Part shown: piece after piece, positions 1 through 13,739 of the stretch
How the letters are laid out: every line of letters starts with the position of its first letter
Numbering within the stretch: the stretch's first letter is position 1
Source: Galaxea fascicularis
Lineage: Eukaryota > Cnidaria > Anthozoa > Scleractinia > Euphylliidae
Length of the DNA stretch: 64,000 bases
Direction of reading: 5' to 3'
Assembly (NCBI GenBank): GCA_948470475.1
Contig: OX419345.1
Coordinates: 21,857,000-21,920,999, forward strand
Notes under the pieces: generated by a model
Told to the model about the DNA's origin: nothing
The model's input: only the letters and a program-made list of their open reading frames with translations
The model's database searches: none
Program-made: the position numbers and the translations under genes

Positions 1-81
1 TATAGGATGCTAAGAATGTTAAGAAACGGCCAGCAGTACATAAGCCTAAAATACAGGGAACAACAACACTGCGCAAAATTA

Positions 82-354
82 TCATATGGTTGGTAAGGCA
101 TTCCTTTTGAAAGCAGCAGTAGACTTGGCTTTTACAGACCTAGGAAGGTTATTCCATAGGCGAATAGTACGAGGTAAAAAGGAGAACTTATGGGCAAAGA
201 TATGACTAAACTTGTAAGGATGATTAGAGTGAGTGCTGCTACGAACTAAGCTGGCAGATGTTGGAAATGGTAGGTGAGTTAGGTTATGAATGGCTTTAAA
301 CATCATAGTTGCAACACAAAGGTGACAAGCGGACCTCAAGGGTTTCCCAACCAA
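82..354 (-). mobile_element. LINE reverse transcriptase C-terminal fragment
   Basis: An open frame of 90 codons ends with the segment FLPRTIRLWNNLPRSVKAKS, the motif (R-T-x-x-x-W-N-x-L-P) that closes the ORF2 of many animal non-LTR retrotransposons. Only this extreme C-terminus is open; no catalytic reverse transcriptase core is visible upstream within the window. It is therefore a 5'-truncated, dead copy. The internal methionine used to open the frame is not a real start. Superfamily (CR1/L2/RTE-like) was not determined. Confidence 0.75.
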
Positions 355-720
355 GCAAATGCTGCATGGAACCTGGCGTAATCGGAACTAACCTGTAGTC
401 TTCTCCACCATACATTAATTGGTAGACGTAGTATTTCTCTCAAGCGGGTAGTTTCTAAAGAAACTGTGGTGCTACCCATTGATCATGACAAGTGGGCCAG
501 AATGTGAAAAATAGGGGGGGTGGGAAGGGTGTGAGAGAGATTCATGTATGCTTTTCAGATTGGGTTTACCTCGAGAGAAGACAAAGCATTAGCCTGCATA
601 CATAACATTTCCCATTTCTGTCTGTATAGGAAAACGGAGCTTTGCTCTCCCTGTGGTTGAATTTGTCATGTTAAGTACTTATGTCACTCAAGTGTCTAGC
701 TTGGCCTCTCGATAATCGCG
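355..720. other. Intergenic stretch, no gene seen
   Basis: No coding signal or recognisable repeat end was found. A short G-rich run lies near 515-530. The upstream part may be untranslated sequence of the adjacent LINE fragment. Confidence 0.4.
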
Positions 721-1432
721 TTAAGGCTGGTTTCCATATGATCGCAGACGATCGCAAAGAGGTCTGTTTCCATATAATCGCAGACGATCGCAAACGATCG
801 CAGAGCCGACCGTAGCCGTTCATTTCGTTCAGCGGAAATGTCAATTGTACATGCACTCTGTGCTCGCGTGAAAATCAATGCAAACAACATGGCAGACATC
901 GGGGAGGAAATTTTGCAGCAAGCAAATTTATTTCTTCTTTTAGTCTTAAAGCGTCGACAACTTCAGCTCCAGAACCGAAGGAAACATCGGTTTTGGATTC
1001 GGAAAATATTCTTACGACCATACGCGGTTCTTATGTTGCGGAATTTGACCTCTGCCTCCGCCGCCGATAAATTAAATTTCTCGCCGATTTTTTCCCAACT
1101 GTTAGCCTTTTTGTTTTTGTCTTTGAAATCCTTACTATTACGGTTATAAACGCACTCATACCGCGCAACCTCTTCCATGAATTCCTCGTTAGAAACGTTA
1201 CCATGTTCAACGCCAGCCATGTTTAAAACAAATGAGTGTTGCTATAAACAAATATTATGGGATACGTTTCGATCGCAGACCGCGGAACTTTGGTTTCCAT
1301 ATGATCGCGTGATCGCAAACGATCGCAGACGATCGCAGACAATCGCAGAAGTGTGTTTCCATATGATCGCAGACGATCGCAGAACTTTCTGCGATCTGCG
1401 ATCGTCTGCGATCATGTGGAAACCAGCCTTAA
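721..1432 (-). mobile_element. TTAA-bounded DNA transposon with terminal inverted repeats and MADF ORF
   Basis: The left end reads TTAAGGCTGGTTTCCATATG and the right end is its near-perfect reverse complement (only the base in CATATG/CACATG differs over about 35 bp). Both ends continue into subterminal arrays of ATCGCAGACG-type units that fold back on each other (725-810 left, 1290-1430 right). TTAA at 721-724 and 1429-1432 is either a 4-bp target duplication or part of the repeat; as it is palindromic the sequence alone cannot tell. The inside holds a MADF-domain ORF on the minus strand and no transposase. Harbinger-type elements often carry a Myb/SANT/MADF protein, so this could be a deletion derivative of one, although TTAA duplication is more usual for piggyBac or Kolobok types. 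Confidence 0.8.
963..1220 (-). CDS. MADF (Myb/SANT-like) DNA-binding domain ORF inside transposon
   Basis: An 85-codon frame begins MAGVEHGNVSNEEFMEEVAR and contains a helix-rich MADF-like core: conserved W at about residue 42 in NSWEKIGEKF, then AEAEVKFRNIRTAYGR. The domain normally spans about 85 residues, so this is essentially one domain with a short tail that stops at 963. It lies centrally between the inverted repeats of the 721-1432 element, so it is transposon-encoded rather than a host gene. The likely role, known for the family and not shown here, is binding transposon ends. It may be a first exon or a truncated copy; expression is unknown. Confidence 0.6.
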   Translation of the reverse strand: MAGVEHGNVSNEEFMEEVARYECVYNRNSKDFKDKNKKANSWEKIGEKFNLSAAEAEVKFRNIRTAYGRKNIFRIQNRCFLRFWS

Positions 1433-1990
1433 TAGATTGTGAGAATTTTATCCCCCGCTGTGCCCCTTCTGTCTGAAGTAATGACAAGATAACTGAAGAT
1501 TTTCTCTTTCAGATGACATCCCGCTTGGATATGTATGCGAAATTACTGTCCGAGGTTGTGAAGCCAGATTACAAAAGACAGATAATTCACGATGAAGCTT
1601 AGAACTGAGGCCTGCAAAACTAGAAGCTACTTGAAACAAAGAAGTGTGCGTCAAATGCATGCAAAACTGTGCACAGAAGATGAACATGAATGAGATCAAA
1701 TTTCTCCCCAATATTCTGATTGGTGTTGTGAGCAAAGAAAACTTCATACTTACAAATGGCCGTATTATGTAGAGTTGTTCAACATAAATCGTTCACTTTC
1801 TCATGTTCTGTTTAAACAAACAATGGAAGAGGACTTCTCTTTATTTGCCAACTGTAGGTCACATCAATTTCAGCAACCAGTACTACCTCTAATCATGAAG
1901 TCACTTGGCGAACTATTACTGCTAAGGCGATATTCCACTGCAAGTTGTAGTTGCTTACTTGAAAAAACGGATTGTGAGGTGTGAATGTAA
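1433..1990. other. Intergenic stretch, no recognisable feature
   Basis: Short random-looking open frames occur on both strands (for example 1448-1747 minus), but none matches a family known to me and none has codon structure that stands out. Confidence 0.4.
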
Positions 1991-2019
1991 TATCTGAATA
2001 AAGTCTAACGATGTTCACG

Positions 2020-3056
2020 AGAAGAAATACCATTGTTGTAGCATTTAGTTGGTTCAACCCGCTAAAACAACGAGTGGACATCACTCAACTTGTATTGACT
2101 TAGGTTGGGTGGACAAACGGTGAAAAACTTGCGTCGACTTGCGCACAATTTTGATTTCAATCAAAGTGAGCGCAAAGGTATCTTGCCAAGTGTGCCTTGT
2201 TGTATATCTTTGTGGGGATCTTCCAACTTGTTGGCCGACCTTGAGGACTTGCACATCCGTGCTGCCAGACTGATCCGCAATATCTGCATATCCATTCCAA
2301 AACATGAAGTTCTCAGCATGGCAAAATGGTCATCTATATGACATATGTATAAGAGAAGACTTGCCTGTATTGCATATCAGGCTTTTTACAACTTAGCTCC
2401 TGATGACATAAAGCACGAAACTTCATACAATTTAATAGACAACTTAAGATTAGATCTTAAATGTTCTAAATCCGATCCAAAGCTTTGCATGATTCTTTCA
2501 CTCATTGTGCTAGCATTGTTTGGAATTGCTTACCTAGTCAGTTTAAGTACAAGCCTAGTTACTCTTCTTTCAAGGCTACGATGAGTTGCAAAAACACTTG
2601 AGACACTGTACGTTATTTGGCCTTGAATGACGTTTCCATGATCTTCCGCTTTCCCTCCCCTTCCCTCTCTTATCAAAGTTGTTAACAGTGCAACACCATG
2701 CTCGAAACTTTGAGGAACAACTTCTCTAAATGCATTGACCAAATTAATTTCGGCAAGAACTCTACTGCAACCAATAACATCAGTGACGAATTTATGTATT
2801 ATTGATATCTAGTTTATTACTAGTTACTTTCATTAGTTATCCTCTTATCTTTTAATGCATTGTCTAAGTTAATTTAATTGTTATTAATATATTTATTTTT
2901 ACATAGTCATCCTACGCTTATCTATTCATTTATGTATTATAGATGTTTATTCATTTAGTGTTAAGCAGATAGCAGGTCCACATCAGCATTTGCTGCCATT
3001 TATTCAACCTGCTTTATCAACTAAAGGATGTATGTATGTATGTATGTATGTATTTT
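2020..3056 (+). mobile_element. LINE 3' end (frameshifted RT C-terminus, 3' UTR and ATGT-repeat tail)
   Basis: Translation of 2105-2341 gives the late reverse-transcriptase region (LPSVPCCISLWGSSNLLADL, then LHIRAARLIRN), and 2345-2584 continues in another frame with YKRRLACIAYQAFYNLAPDD. The two pieces are consecutive parts of one ORF2 C-terminus split by a stop or frameshift near 2340. The coding remnant fades after about 2600, followed by an AT-rich 3' region that ends in a (TGTA)n run at about 3029-3056, the microsatellite tail typical of CR1/L2-like LINEs. A dead, 5'-truncated copy. Confidence 0.8.
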
Positions 3057-3081
3057 ATTGCAAGTCAACACAAGCGCATGC

Positions 3082-3158
3082 GCCCTGGCCAAACGGAGTC
3101 GCAAGTAGACCCAAGTTTTTTTAAAACTTGTCTACTAGCGAGTCCGTTTGGCCAGGGC
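3082..3158. repeat. Palindromic element with arms of about 28 bp
   Basis: The arm starting at 3082 (GCCCTGGCCAAACGGA...) is repeated inverted at 3131-3158 (...TCCGTTTGGCCAGGGC), with a short loop of T and A runs. Two mismatches or indels were seen. This is likely a foldback MITE or the solo end of a longer DNA transposon. Confidence 0.75.
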
Positions 3159-3185
3159 TTTAAGTCGCCTCAGGCGCTGGCTAAA

Positions 3186-3345
3186 CGTGTTAACAATGTT
3201 GCAGCAAGCATTAAAGTTCGTGCATGTTTCCACTGGAATATTGTTGCGGCAACAAAAAATGTTTCTGCTGAGGGAGTTCAGGGACATTTTTTGTCGCCGC
3301 AATGTTGTTGCCTCGTTAGACGTCTGTGTTTGGACTGGAAGTGAC
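3186..3345. repeat. Second inverted-repeat element
   Basis: A core arm near 3239-3262 (GTTGCGGCAACAAAAAATGT) reappears inverted at about 3285-3307 with two substitutions, separated by about 22 bases. Flanking sequence continues to pair weakly. It directly follows the palindrome at 3082-3158, and both may be parts of one composite element. No coding potential. Confidence 0.6.
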
Positions 3346-3639
3346 TTCCCTAATAGTGCCCCCAAACCGTTACATTTCGATTTACTATCACAGAAAAACT
3401 GTAGGTATCAACAATATTCACTCACCGCTTCTTTGAGAAAAAAACTGTCGATTGGACGCTGCATTTCGAACTGAATGTTTTGTACGAAAAACCAAAGCGT
3501 GCCACGTAAAAAAATGGCGGAAAGAAAAAGAAACTCGGGTGGCGGGTCACCACATTTTGGCGGGAAATCTCTCAGAAGCGAGGCAGTTTTTTCATGGGAG
3601 CCCGCTTTATATTCTGTGGGCTCACAAAAGGAAGAGAAT

Positions 3640-4110
3640 ATTTATTTATTTGTTATTTATTTATTTATTTATTACAATTTTGGCAAAAATACATAGGCGA
3701 GCGAAAGTGTTGTTGTGTAAGAGTGCCAGGGAAAGTCTATAAAAGGGTCTGAGACCCCATACAAGATAGACCACCCTACTAACTAAAATATATAATTACA
3801 CTACAATAGGAAAGTTTATAATACACGGCTACAGCTACAGTGGGAAGCCCAGTCCAATTGATAATTAAATAAGTGCTATAGGAATACGATAATAAATAGG
3901 ATTACTAATATAAAGATAAGATAATAAGTGAGAAATCACAGACTTCTGATCAGGATATCCCTAACACTTCTCTTAAAAATTTTAATACTAGGTGCCCGAC
4001 GAACTGAGTGTGGCAGGGAATTCCACATGTCTACAATCCTGTTGAAATAGCTCTATTTAAAAGTGTTCGTTCTTGCATAGTTCTTCTTCAGTGTACAGTG
4101 TAATAAATAA
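3640..4110 (-). mobile_element. LINE 3' end on the minus strand
   Basis: Minus-strand translation of about 4070-3950 gives YFNRIVDMWNSLPHSVRRAP followed by SIKIFKRSVRDIL, the C-terminal closing motif of a LINE ORF2 (compare the copy at 82-354). Below it lies an AT-rich 3' region ending in a (AAATA)n/(TTTAT)n tail at about 3640-3675. Only the end of the element is present. Its sequence differs from the 82-354 copy, so it is probably another family. Confidence 0.7.
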
Positions 4111-5341
4111 GTTAAACTCTGTTTATTAAAGCCGAATATTTTCTGAGGAGTACAAGATAATCAAAAATCATTCAAAACTTAAATTGTAGAGCACGACTTT
4201 TCTGTGTTGCTGTTTATCAAGCTGTACGAGATGGTTTTAACCTTTGAGTATGTGACTGATTTATACCCGCCAACTCTCATGCCTGCGGGTTGAAAGCTTC
4301 GATCTTGCTCACGCCCACGAAACCAATTTCACGCTGGTTGACAAACAGTGAGCTATTACAGCGTACCTGGCACACTTATCACTTTACCAAATTATGTAAA
4401 CTCAAACCAATGCGAGAAACGAAACGTTGATATGAAACGAGGAAATGACTTTTTTGACACTCCGGCTTTTGAATTATTCGGGACGTCTTCGGAAATCTTC
4501 GAGGGTCCTCGTAAGTCTTCGGATTTCGAAAATCCTGGCACTCTCAGGATAAAACTTTCACGCCTTTGAGTCCAAAAAAGTTGGCAGGTGTAGTTCTTAA
4601 GTGCATCCCGAGTCTGTCTGTCCAGGCGGTGTGAGACATGATCCTGGAGTCTGTCTATACAAAATCATCACAGGTTGTTACAAGCTGATGGGGGCGCAGC
4701 CCGAATCTATCGCGCATAAAAATCGAGAGCTAATAATCTAATCGTTTCAGTATAAATCTGCTAGTCGTTCAAAACTAGACAAGCAAAATATCTAGTGAAA
4801 TTCTCTCCGCAGACACTTTGAAAACGCGAAGAAGCGGCATTTTGTTGAGAAACGCAACTCACTATCTATCACAGCGCGTAGCATAGCCAATCAGAGACCA
4901 TCATTGGCCGTTCCACTGGGGCGAGTTTCAAATTTTGAAGTAATCGATAAATTGACACCATCACATGAAAGAAAACATTGAGATTGGTCGTTTGACCAAG
5001 TAATTCTTTTAGGTTGAACAGAGACCAAGTTATGGACCTTGAAACATAGCTCAAAATCCATACAAACGTCCCTAATTTTGTGACAGCGTCAAAACCATGG
5101 TTTTGGGGGACGTTGCGTTAATTCCTTGCATGAGCAAGATGAAATGACGGATATAAAAAAGAAAGACAGAAAAAAAACATGGCTATTGCAGGAAGCAACA
5201 GTTTCTCGGATTAAATCGATTATTTCCATTTCTTTAATGTTACAGAAAGGAACCAGCCCACCCCTTCCCTGACGATTTTTAAAAGTGCACTTCATAGCGT
5301 TGATTCATGGGATAGGTGACATGTTGCCAAGGTAAACAAAG
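4111..5341. other. Intergenic region with one possible MITE
   Basis: Between about 4265 (ACCCGCCAACTCTCATG) and 4590 (CAAAAAAGTTGGCAGGT) the ends are loosely inverted relative to each other, which suggests an old short element, but similarity is limited to about 12 bases. No exon of a recognisable gene was found; the small open frames at 4348-4569 and 5089-5295 have no family signature. The last 100 bases should hold the promoter of the gene starting at 5342. Confidence 0.4.
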
Positions 5342-7468
5342 ATGGCGGAAGGACTAGTCAAAAGTTCTCGAAGGACTCCTACGAAGTTTGACCACGGATT
5401 CGAGCCGACTTTTGACTTCGATGGAACTCCTTCATGTCTGAGTTGGAGTATAGAAGATGTCGCTGATTGGGTTGAATTTTTAGGCTTCAAACAATATCGG
5501 GTAAGAATAAATTCAGTGTTTTAATTGGGCTTTGAGGATTAAATTACGGGCTTTCCAATGTCCCGAAGAAGAACGGCTTGCGCGAACGAGAAACACTATA
5601 TATTGGACACTGCCTATTTAACACTTACCATTTTGGAAACATTGCACGTTTACGAGTTCTATGTAAGTTGTCCCGCGCAAACGATTCGTGAAAATAATAG
5701 TACTCAACGCAATGAGAATTTGACGTGTGGAATGAGCGCTTGTCTTAAGTTAGAACCCAAGAATGCCTTTCTTCATTCTTCGTTTTACAGGCCTGTTTCA
5801 AAGATAACCTTGTGAATGGAAGGAAACTCATCAATGTTGACGCCTCGTCGTTGCCAAGAATGGGTGTCAATGACTTTGAACACATCAAGGTTTGTCCAGT
5901 ATCCACATATTTAGTTTCAGTCTCCTCGTGAAGGAAACTTTTGAAGGCGTTTAAACTTTTAGCTGATGGCTTCGATCTCTTTACGCTTTTCTGGTGGAAG
6001 ATATCGTTAATGCTTTATCTCTTCCATCCCAGGAATCGAATTTAACCCCTTGCAAAAATTGTGTTTCAAGGCTCTCTCCCCTCATAAGACAAAACACCAT
6101 TGGGAGCACCCACTTCTTGTTGCAGTCTTTTCAAGCCCATCCTCTTCCCAACTATTATTAATGATTGGTTCCTAAATGGGCTTTCGCAGTTTGGGCCACA
6201 AAAAAGGTCAGAATAACAGGGTTTAAGCGCCGCCCACTCTTCCGAGGAAAGGTTGGAAAATTTGGTGTTACGATTGAATTTAAGTTTGTGAATGTCATGA
6301 CGGCAATTTTTGGTGAAAAAATTTAAAGACGCAAATTTGTCCATTTGAAGTGTTTCAAAAATATCTTTGTCCCTGGTGTCAGAATCATCTTCTTTGTCAT
6401 GGAAAAAGGCTTTTAACTGAACGTAGCGAAAGATGGTCATAAGGTGGTCACATTGTGGGCTTCCACAGTATTAAATGCTTTCGTATAGAAAATCACATCA
6501 TTTTGAGTGCAATTTGGAATAAATAAGCACGAGGTAAATTTTTAAAGACTAACAAAATTGCACAAGCCCGTAGGGCAAGTGCAGTTTGGGGTCTTTGAAA
6601 AATTAACAAGAGCTTATTTATTCCAAATTGCACAAGAAAAATCATGTGATTACTTGTTAATAATATATGTACAAAAATTTAAGACAAACAGACAATTTGT
6701 TCCTATTTTGCCTTGTGGGGTTAACATGCTCCACCTACAAGAACCCGATTGGTATAAGAGATCAAAAATATCCTGAGGAAAAAGAATAAGTGTTAAAATC
6801 AAGCCATCTTTCAAAATACTTTTCGCTTTTAGAAGACTGAAATAGAACAGTGAAAAGTCCGGGCTTGCTTGTTTCAAGAGCTCAACTATTTTGCACTGTT
6901 ATTCGATTCCCAAGGAGAATTAACTTTCTTAAATGTCAGTGTCGTCCTCGGCATGCTTTTGCGGATGATTGTTTTGTTACAGTTTTTTAAGGTACCTGTC
7001 AGTCATTTTTAATTTCAACTTTTTTGCACTAATTTAGTGTTTCTACACTTTTGCACTGTTTGGGATTAATATCAGAGTGCAGAAATTTTTGTATGTATAT
7101 TATTAACCATGAAACAACACTGCTACCTTCTACTATCACTTTGTTGATTTGACCCTCCAAATATTGTAGGGCAAATAAATGCATTTTTCAATTGACAAAT
7201 AATTGTTGATACAGTAGCAGGTTTCTTTTATGGAGGATAACTTTCTCCATTTCTCTTATTTCATCAGATCATAGCAAAAAAAGTTCGTGAAGTATTGGGC
7301 ATTGAGGAACCTTACTGGAACAGGAGCATATCTCTTTTGCATCGTGAACCATTAGGACTCTTTCTTGAAAGAAAAAGCAACACTGGCGAAGAAGCAGACT
7401 TACTGACTTTCCTGGATTATAAACGCCAACTACAGAAACTAGAACGAAGCAGGAAAAACAAAAGATAG
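5342..7468 (+). CDS. SAM-domain protein, SAMD15-like
   Basis: Three coding exons, 5342-5500, 5791-5889 and 7268-7468, all phase 0 with GT-AG ends, give 152 residues. A short N-terminus is followed by a SAM domain at about residues 33-100: SWSIEDVADWVEFLGFKQYR across the first junction, then NGRKLINVDASSLPRMGVND and the helix REVLGIEEPYWNRSISLLHR. The block after the domain (PLGLFLERKSNTGEEADLLT) resembles the C-terminus of vertebrate SAMD15. SAM domains mediate protein-protein oligomerisation; the substrate and cellular role here are unknown. The start has an upstream stop close by and a context typical for a first exon. Vertebrate SAMD15 is longer with a repetitive N-terminal region, so this is the conserved C-terminal core only. 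The gene converges on Ran. Confidence 0.85.
6066..6440 (-). mobile_element. Penelope-like element ORF fragment in intron 2 of the SAMD15-like gene
   Basis: A 124-codon minus-strand frame contains CRHDIHKLKFNRNTKFSNLS followed by SEEWAALK, which matches the region just before the reverse transcriptase core in Penelope-like retroelements (where it leads into an ADKGG motif). Here the similarity breaks down after SEEWAALK, and the remaining frame is unlike it, so the copy is truncated and degraded. It lies antisense to the host gene. Confidence 0.65.
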
Positions 7469-7971
7469 CACCCCTGACTACCAAAAAAAATTCTAGCCTG
7501 GAGAGGGGTACACAAAAGTGATAGAAAGGATATGTTTTTAATGTGAAGAGACTACTCCACTTCAAAAGCCAAGCTACTTTCTCCTATCTACACCATTTAA
7601 ATGAACTCACAGTCCAAAAATAACAAACCAAATAACTCAGTTACAGAGGAATTTATTTTTAGATAAAAGTTCTACATTTGTAGCAAATTGCATTAACTGA
7701 AAGCCTGTGCTTTCACTAGTGTGACATTAAAGATAATGGTTTGACACTTCTAATTATTTTGTTCTCTTTCACTTATCTCTGGCATATATAAATACACTTT
7801 CACTTCAGCATTTCACTATCTTTGTTTTGTTTTACAGGGAAACTAAACATATGAAGACTTTGCTGCACAGTCACACCAAGGCCTTTATCAGTGCTGGTGT
7901 ACTCTGCAGCTAATTTCACAAGTACCTTTTCTTTGAATCTAGTGACAAGTTTGAAAATTTACAAAGTAGAG

Positions 7972-7977
7972 AATAAA
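7972..7977 (+). terminator. Candidate polyadenylation signal of the SAMD15-like gene
   Basis: AATAAA lies about 500 bases after the stop codon at 7466-7468 and 70 bases before the convergent Ran stop codon. Use is inferred from position only. Confidence 0.4.
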
Positions 7978-8048
7978 AGGAATATAACAATATAAAGCTG
8001 ATTTGATGATCGCAACTCTTCTAGCCTGCATTCTTTTATCATCATGAT

Positions 8049-12231
<4,183 letters not shown>

Positions 12232-13739
12232 TCTTCCAAAAAAAATAACTCTTTTTTGTTTCAAGATTCCCTTACTATTATCAAAAGACACAGGATGGCT
12301 TGAGATGGAAAAGGATAAGGACACTGCTTCACGAGATCGTGATATTCAATTGCGCTCGGTTGCAGAGCTAACCGGTCAAAACCAGTCACGTTTTGAAGTC
12401 GGCGGGAACACACGCATCTCCCGGATGTGAGGGTCACCCCAGGATACATATAGGCACGCAATGGTGCACAAAAGTTTGTGGAGCATTTGAAAAATGAGTA
12501 CATTTGAAAGTGGAATGAATAGAGAACAAGTTGACGAGAAAGTTGAAACTAATCTGTCAAGCTCATGCTCTTCAACTCTAATAATTTATGTGTTATTGAT
12601 ATAGACAAAGATGCTGGCTACGTACGGAGTTTTATATATGAGGCAGTGGTCCACTTGTCTGATATCAGTATTATTTCCACTTCTATCTGCAGTTTCCACT
12701 GCCAATGGAAACTGCAGACAGTAGAGAAATAAATCCTGATTTTTTTTTTTATCAGGCTTTCGTTTCACTGTCGCTCAAGTAGTGTTCACAACTGCCATGA
12801 TCACTTATATCGTCAGGAATTAGGACTGTACGGATATGAAAGGAATGGCCAAGTACTTCCAAAGCAAAGGCGCTTTCTTTTGGCTTTTTACATATTGATA
12901 CTGACACCAGGTTATTAATAAAAGCTCGTTACAAGATGAAAGTATGACTAAAAGTACCATCGATTGAACAGAGTTTTTATTGTATATCTATTAAGTATGG
13001 GTGTAGGCTCTTTCATGACGGCACTGGTACCATAAGGATAAGGATAAGGATAATTTATTTAATGTCAAATACACAGGGGGTGGTCTCCCAATCCCCCGAG
13101 CCACAGGCTCATGATAAAAGTGTTTGACAATATAAATGATATACATGATAAGCAGAAGTTTGGGTAGATGTACAAAACGAAATATTCGAGACAAATTAAA
13201 CTGACTCCCAGCGTTATTTCGTGTCAGCTGCGTAAAGCAAACTGTAAGGCTGTTTATAGATCCTCATACTTGAAAAGGGTTTCACAGACACCGTGCAGGG
13301 GGAGGGGCCGGGGGCTCAGGTCCCCCACACTTTTGTGGAAAAAATAATAAATTTAGGAAAATACACTTCCAAACATAAAAAGTAATTTCATGGGATTGAA
13401 GTGGTCGGCTACAAATGCCTGGATCATTTGAAAATGCATATGTAGCGACGATGGCATGGAAAAAGTAGTTTTAAAAACAAAGTTTCCCTGTTGATAAGAA
13501 TCGTCACAAGAGAAGCAGTGTTGACGGTTTATTATTTTTCTTTCCTTGGAGCTCTTCCGAAATACTGGATTTTTATTTGTCTTATTTGTTCGATTTCCGC
13601 CCACTCCCCTGGGTCCTCCCCTGAAGGCGTTTTTTGTTTTCATGAAGTAAACCGCTGATAAGTCGCGCTGCATTCGATCGGGGAGGTGCTTTTGACTTTG
13701 TACTACTGGATTTTGTTTGTATTTATTCTGGTTTTCGAG
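12232..13739. other. Intergenic region between divergent Ran and syntaxin genes
   Basis: Must contain both promoters and 5' UTRs; no TATA box could be assigned with confidence. A short palindrome lies at about 12690-12717 (CTGCAGTTTCCA with its inverse). At 13035-13200 a (GGATAA)n run followed by TTTATTTAATGTCAAATAC looks like the 3' tail of a LINE or SINE in minus orientation. The open frame at 13353-13673 (minus) has no recognised family. Confidence 0.5.
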
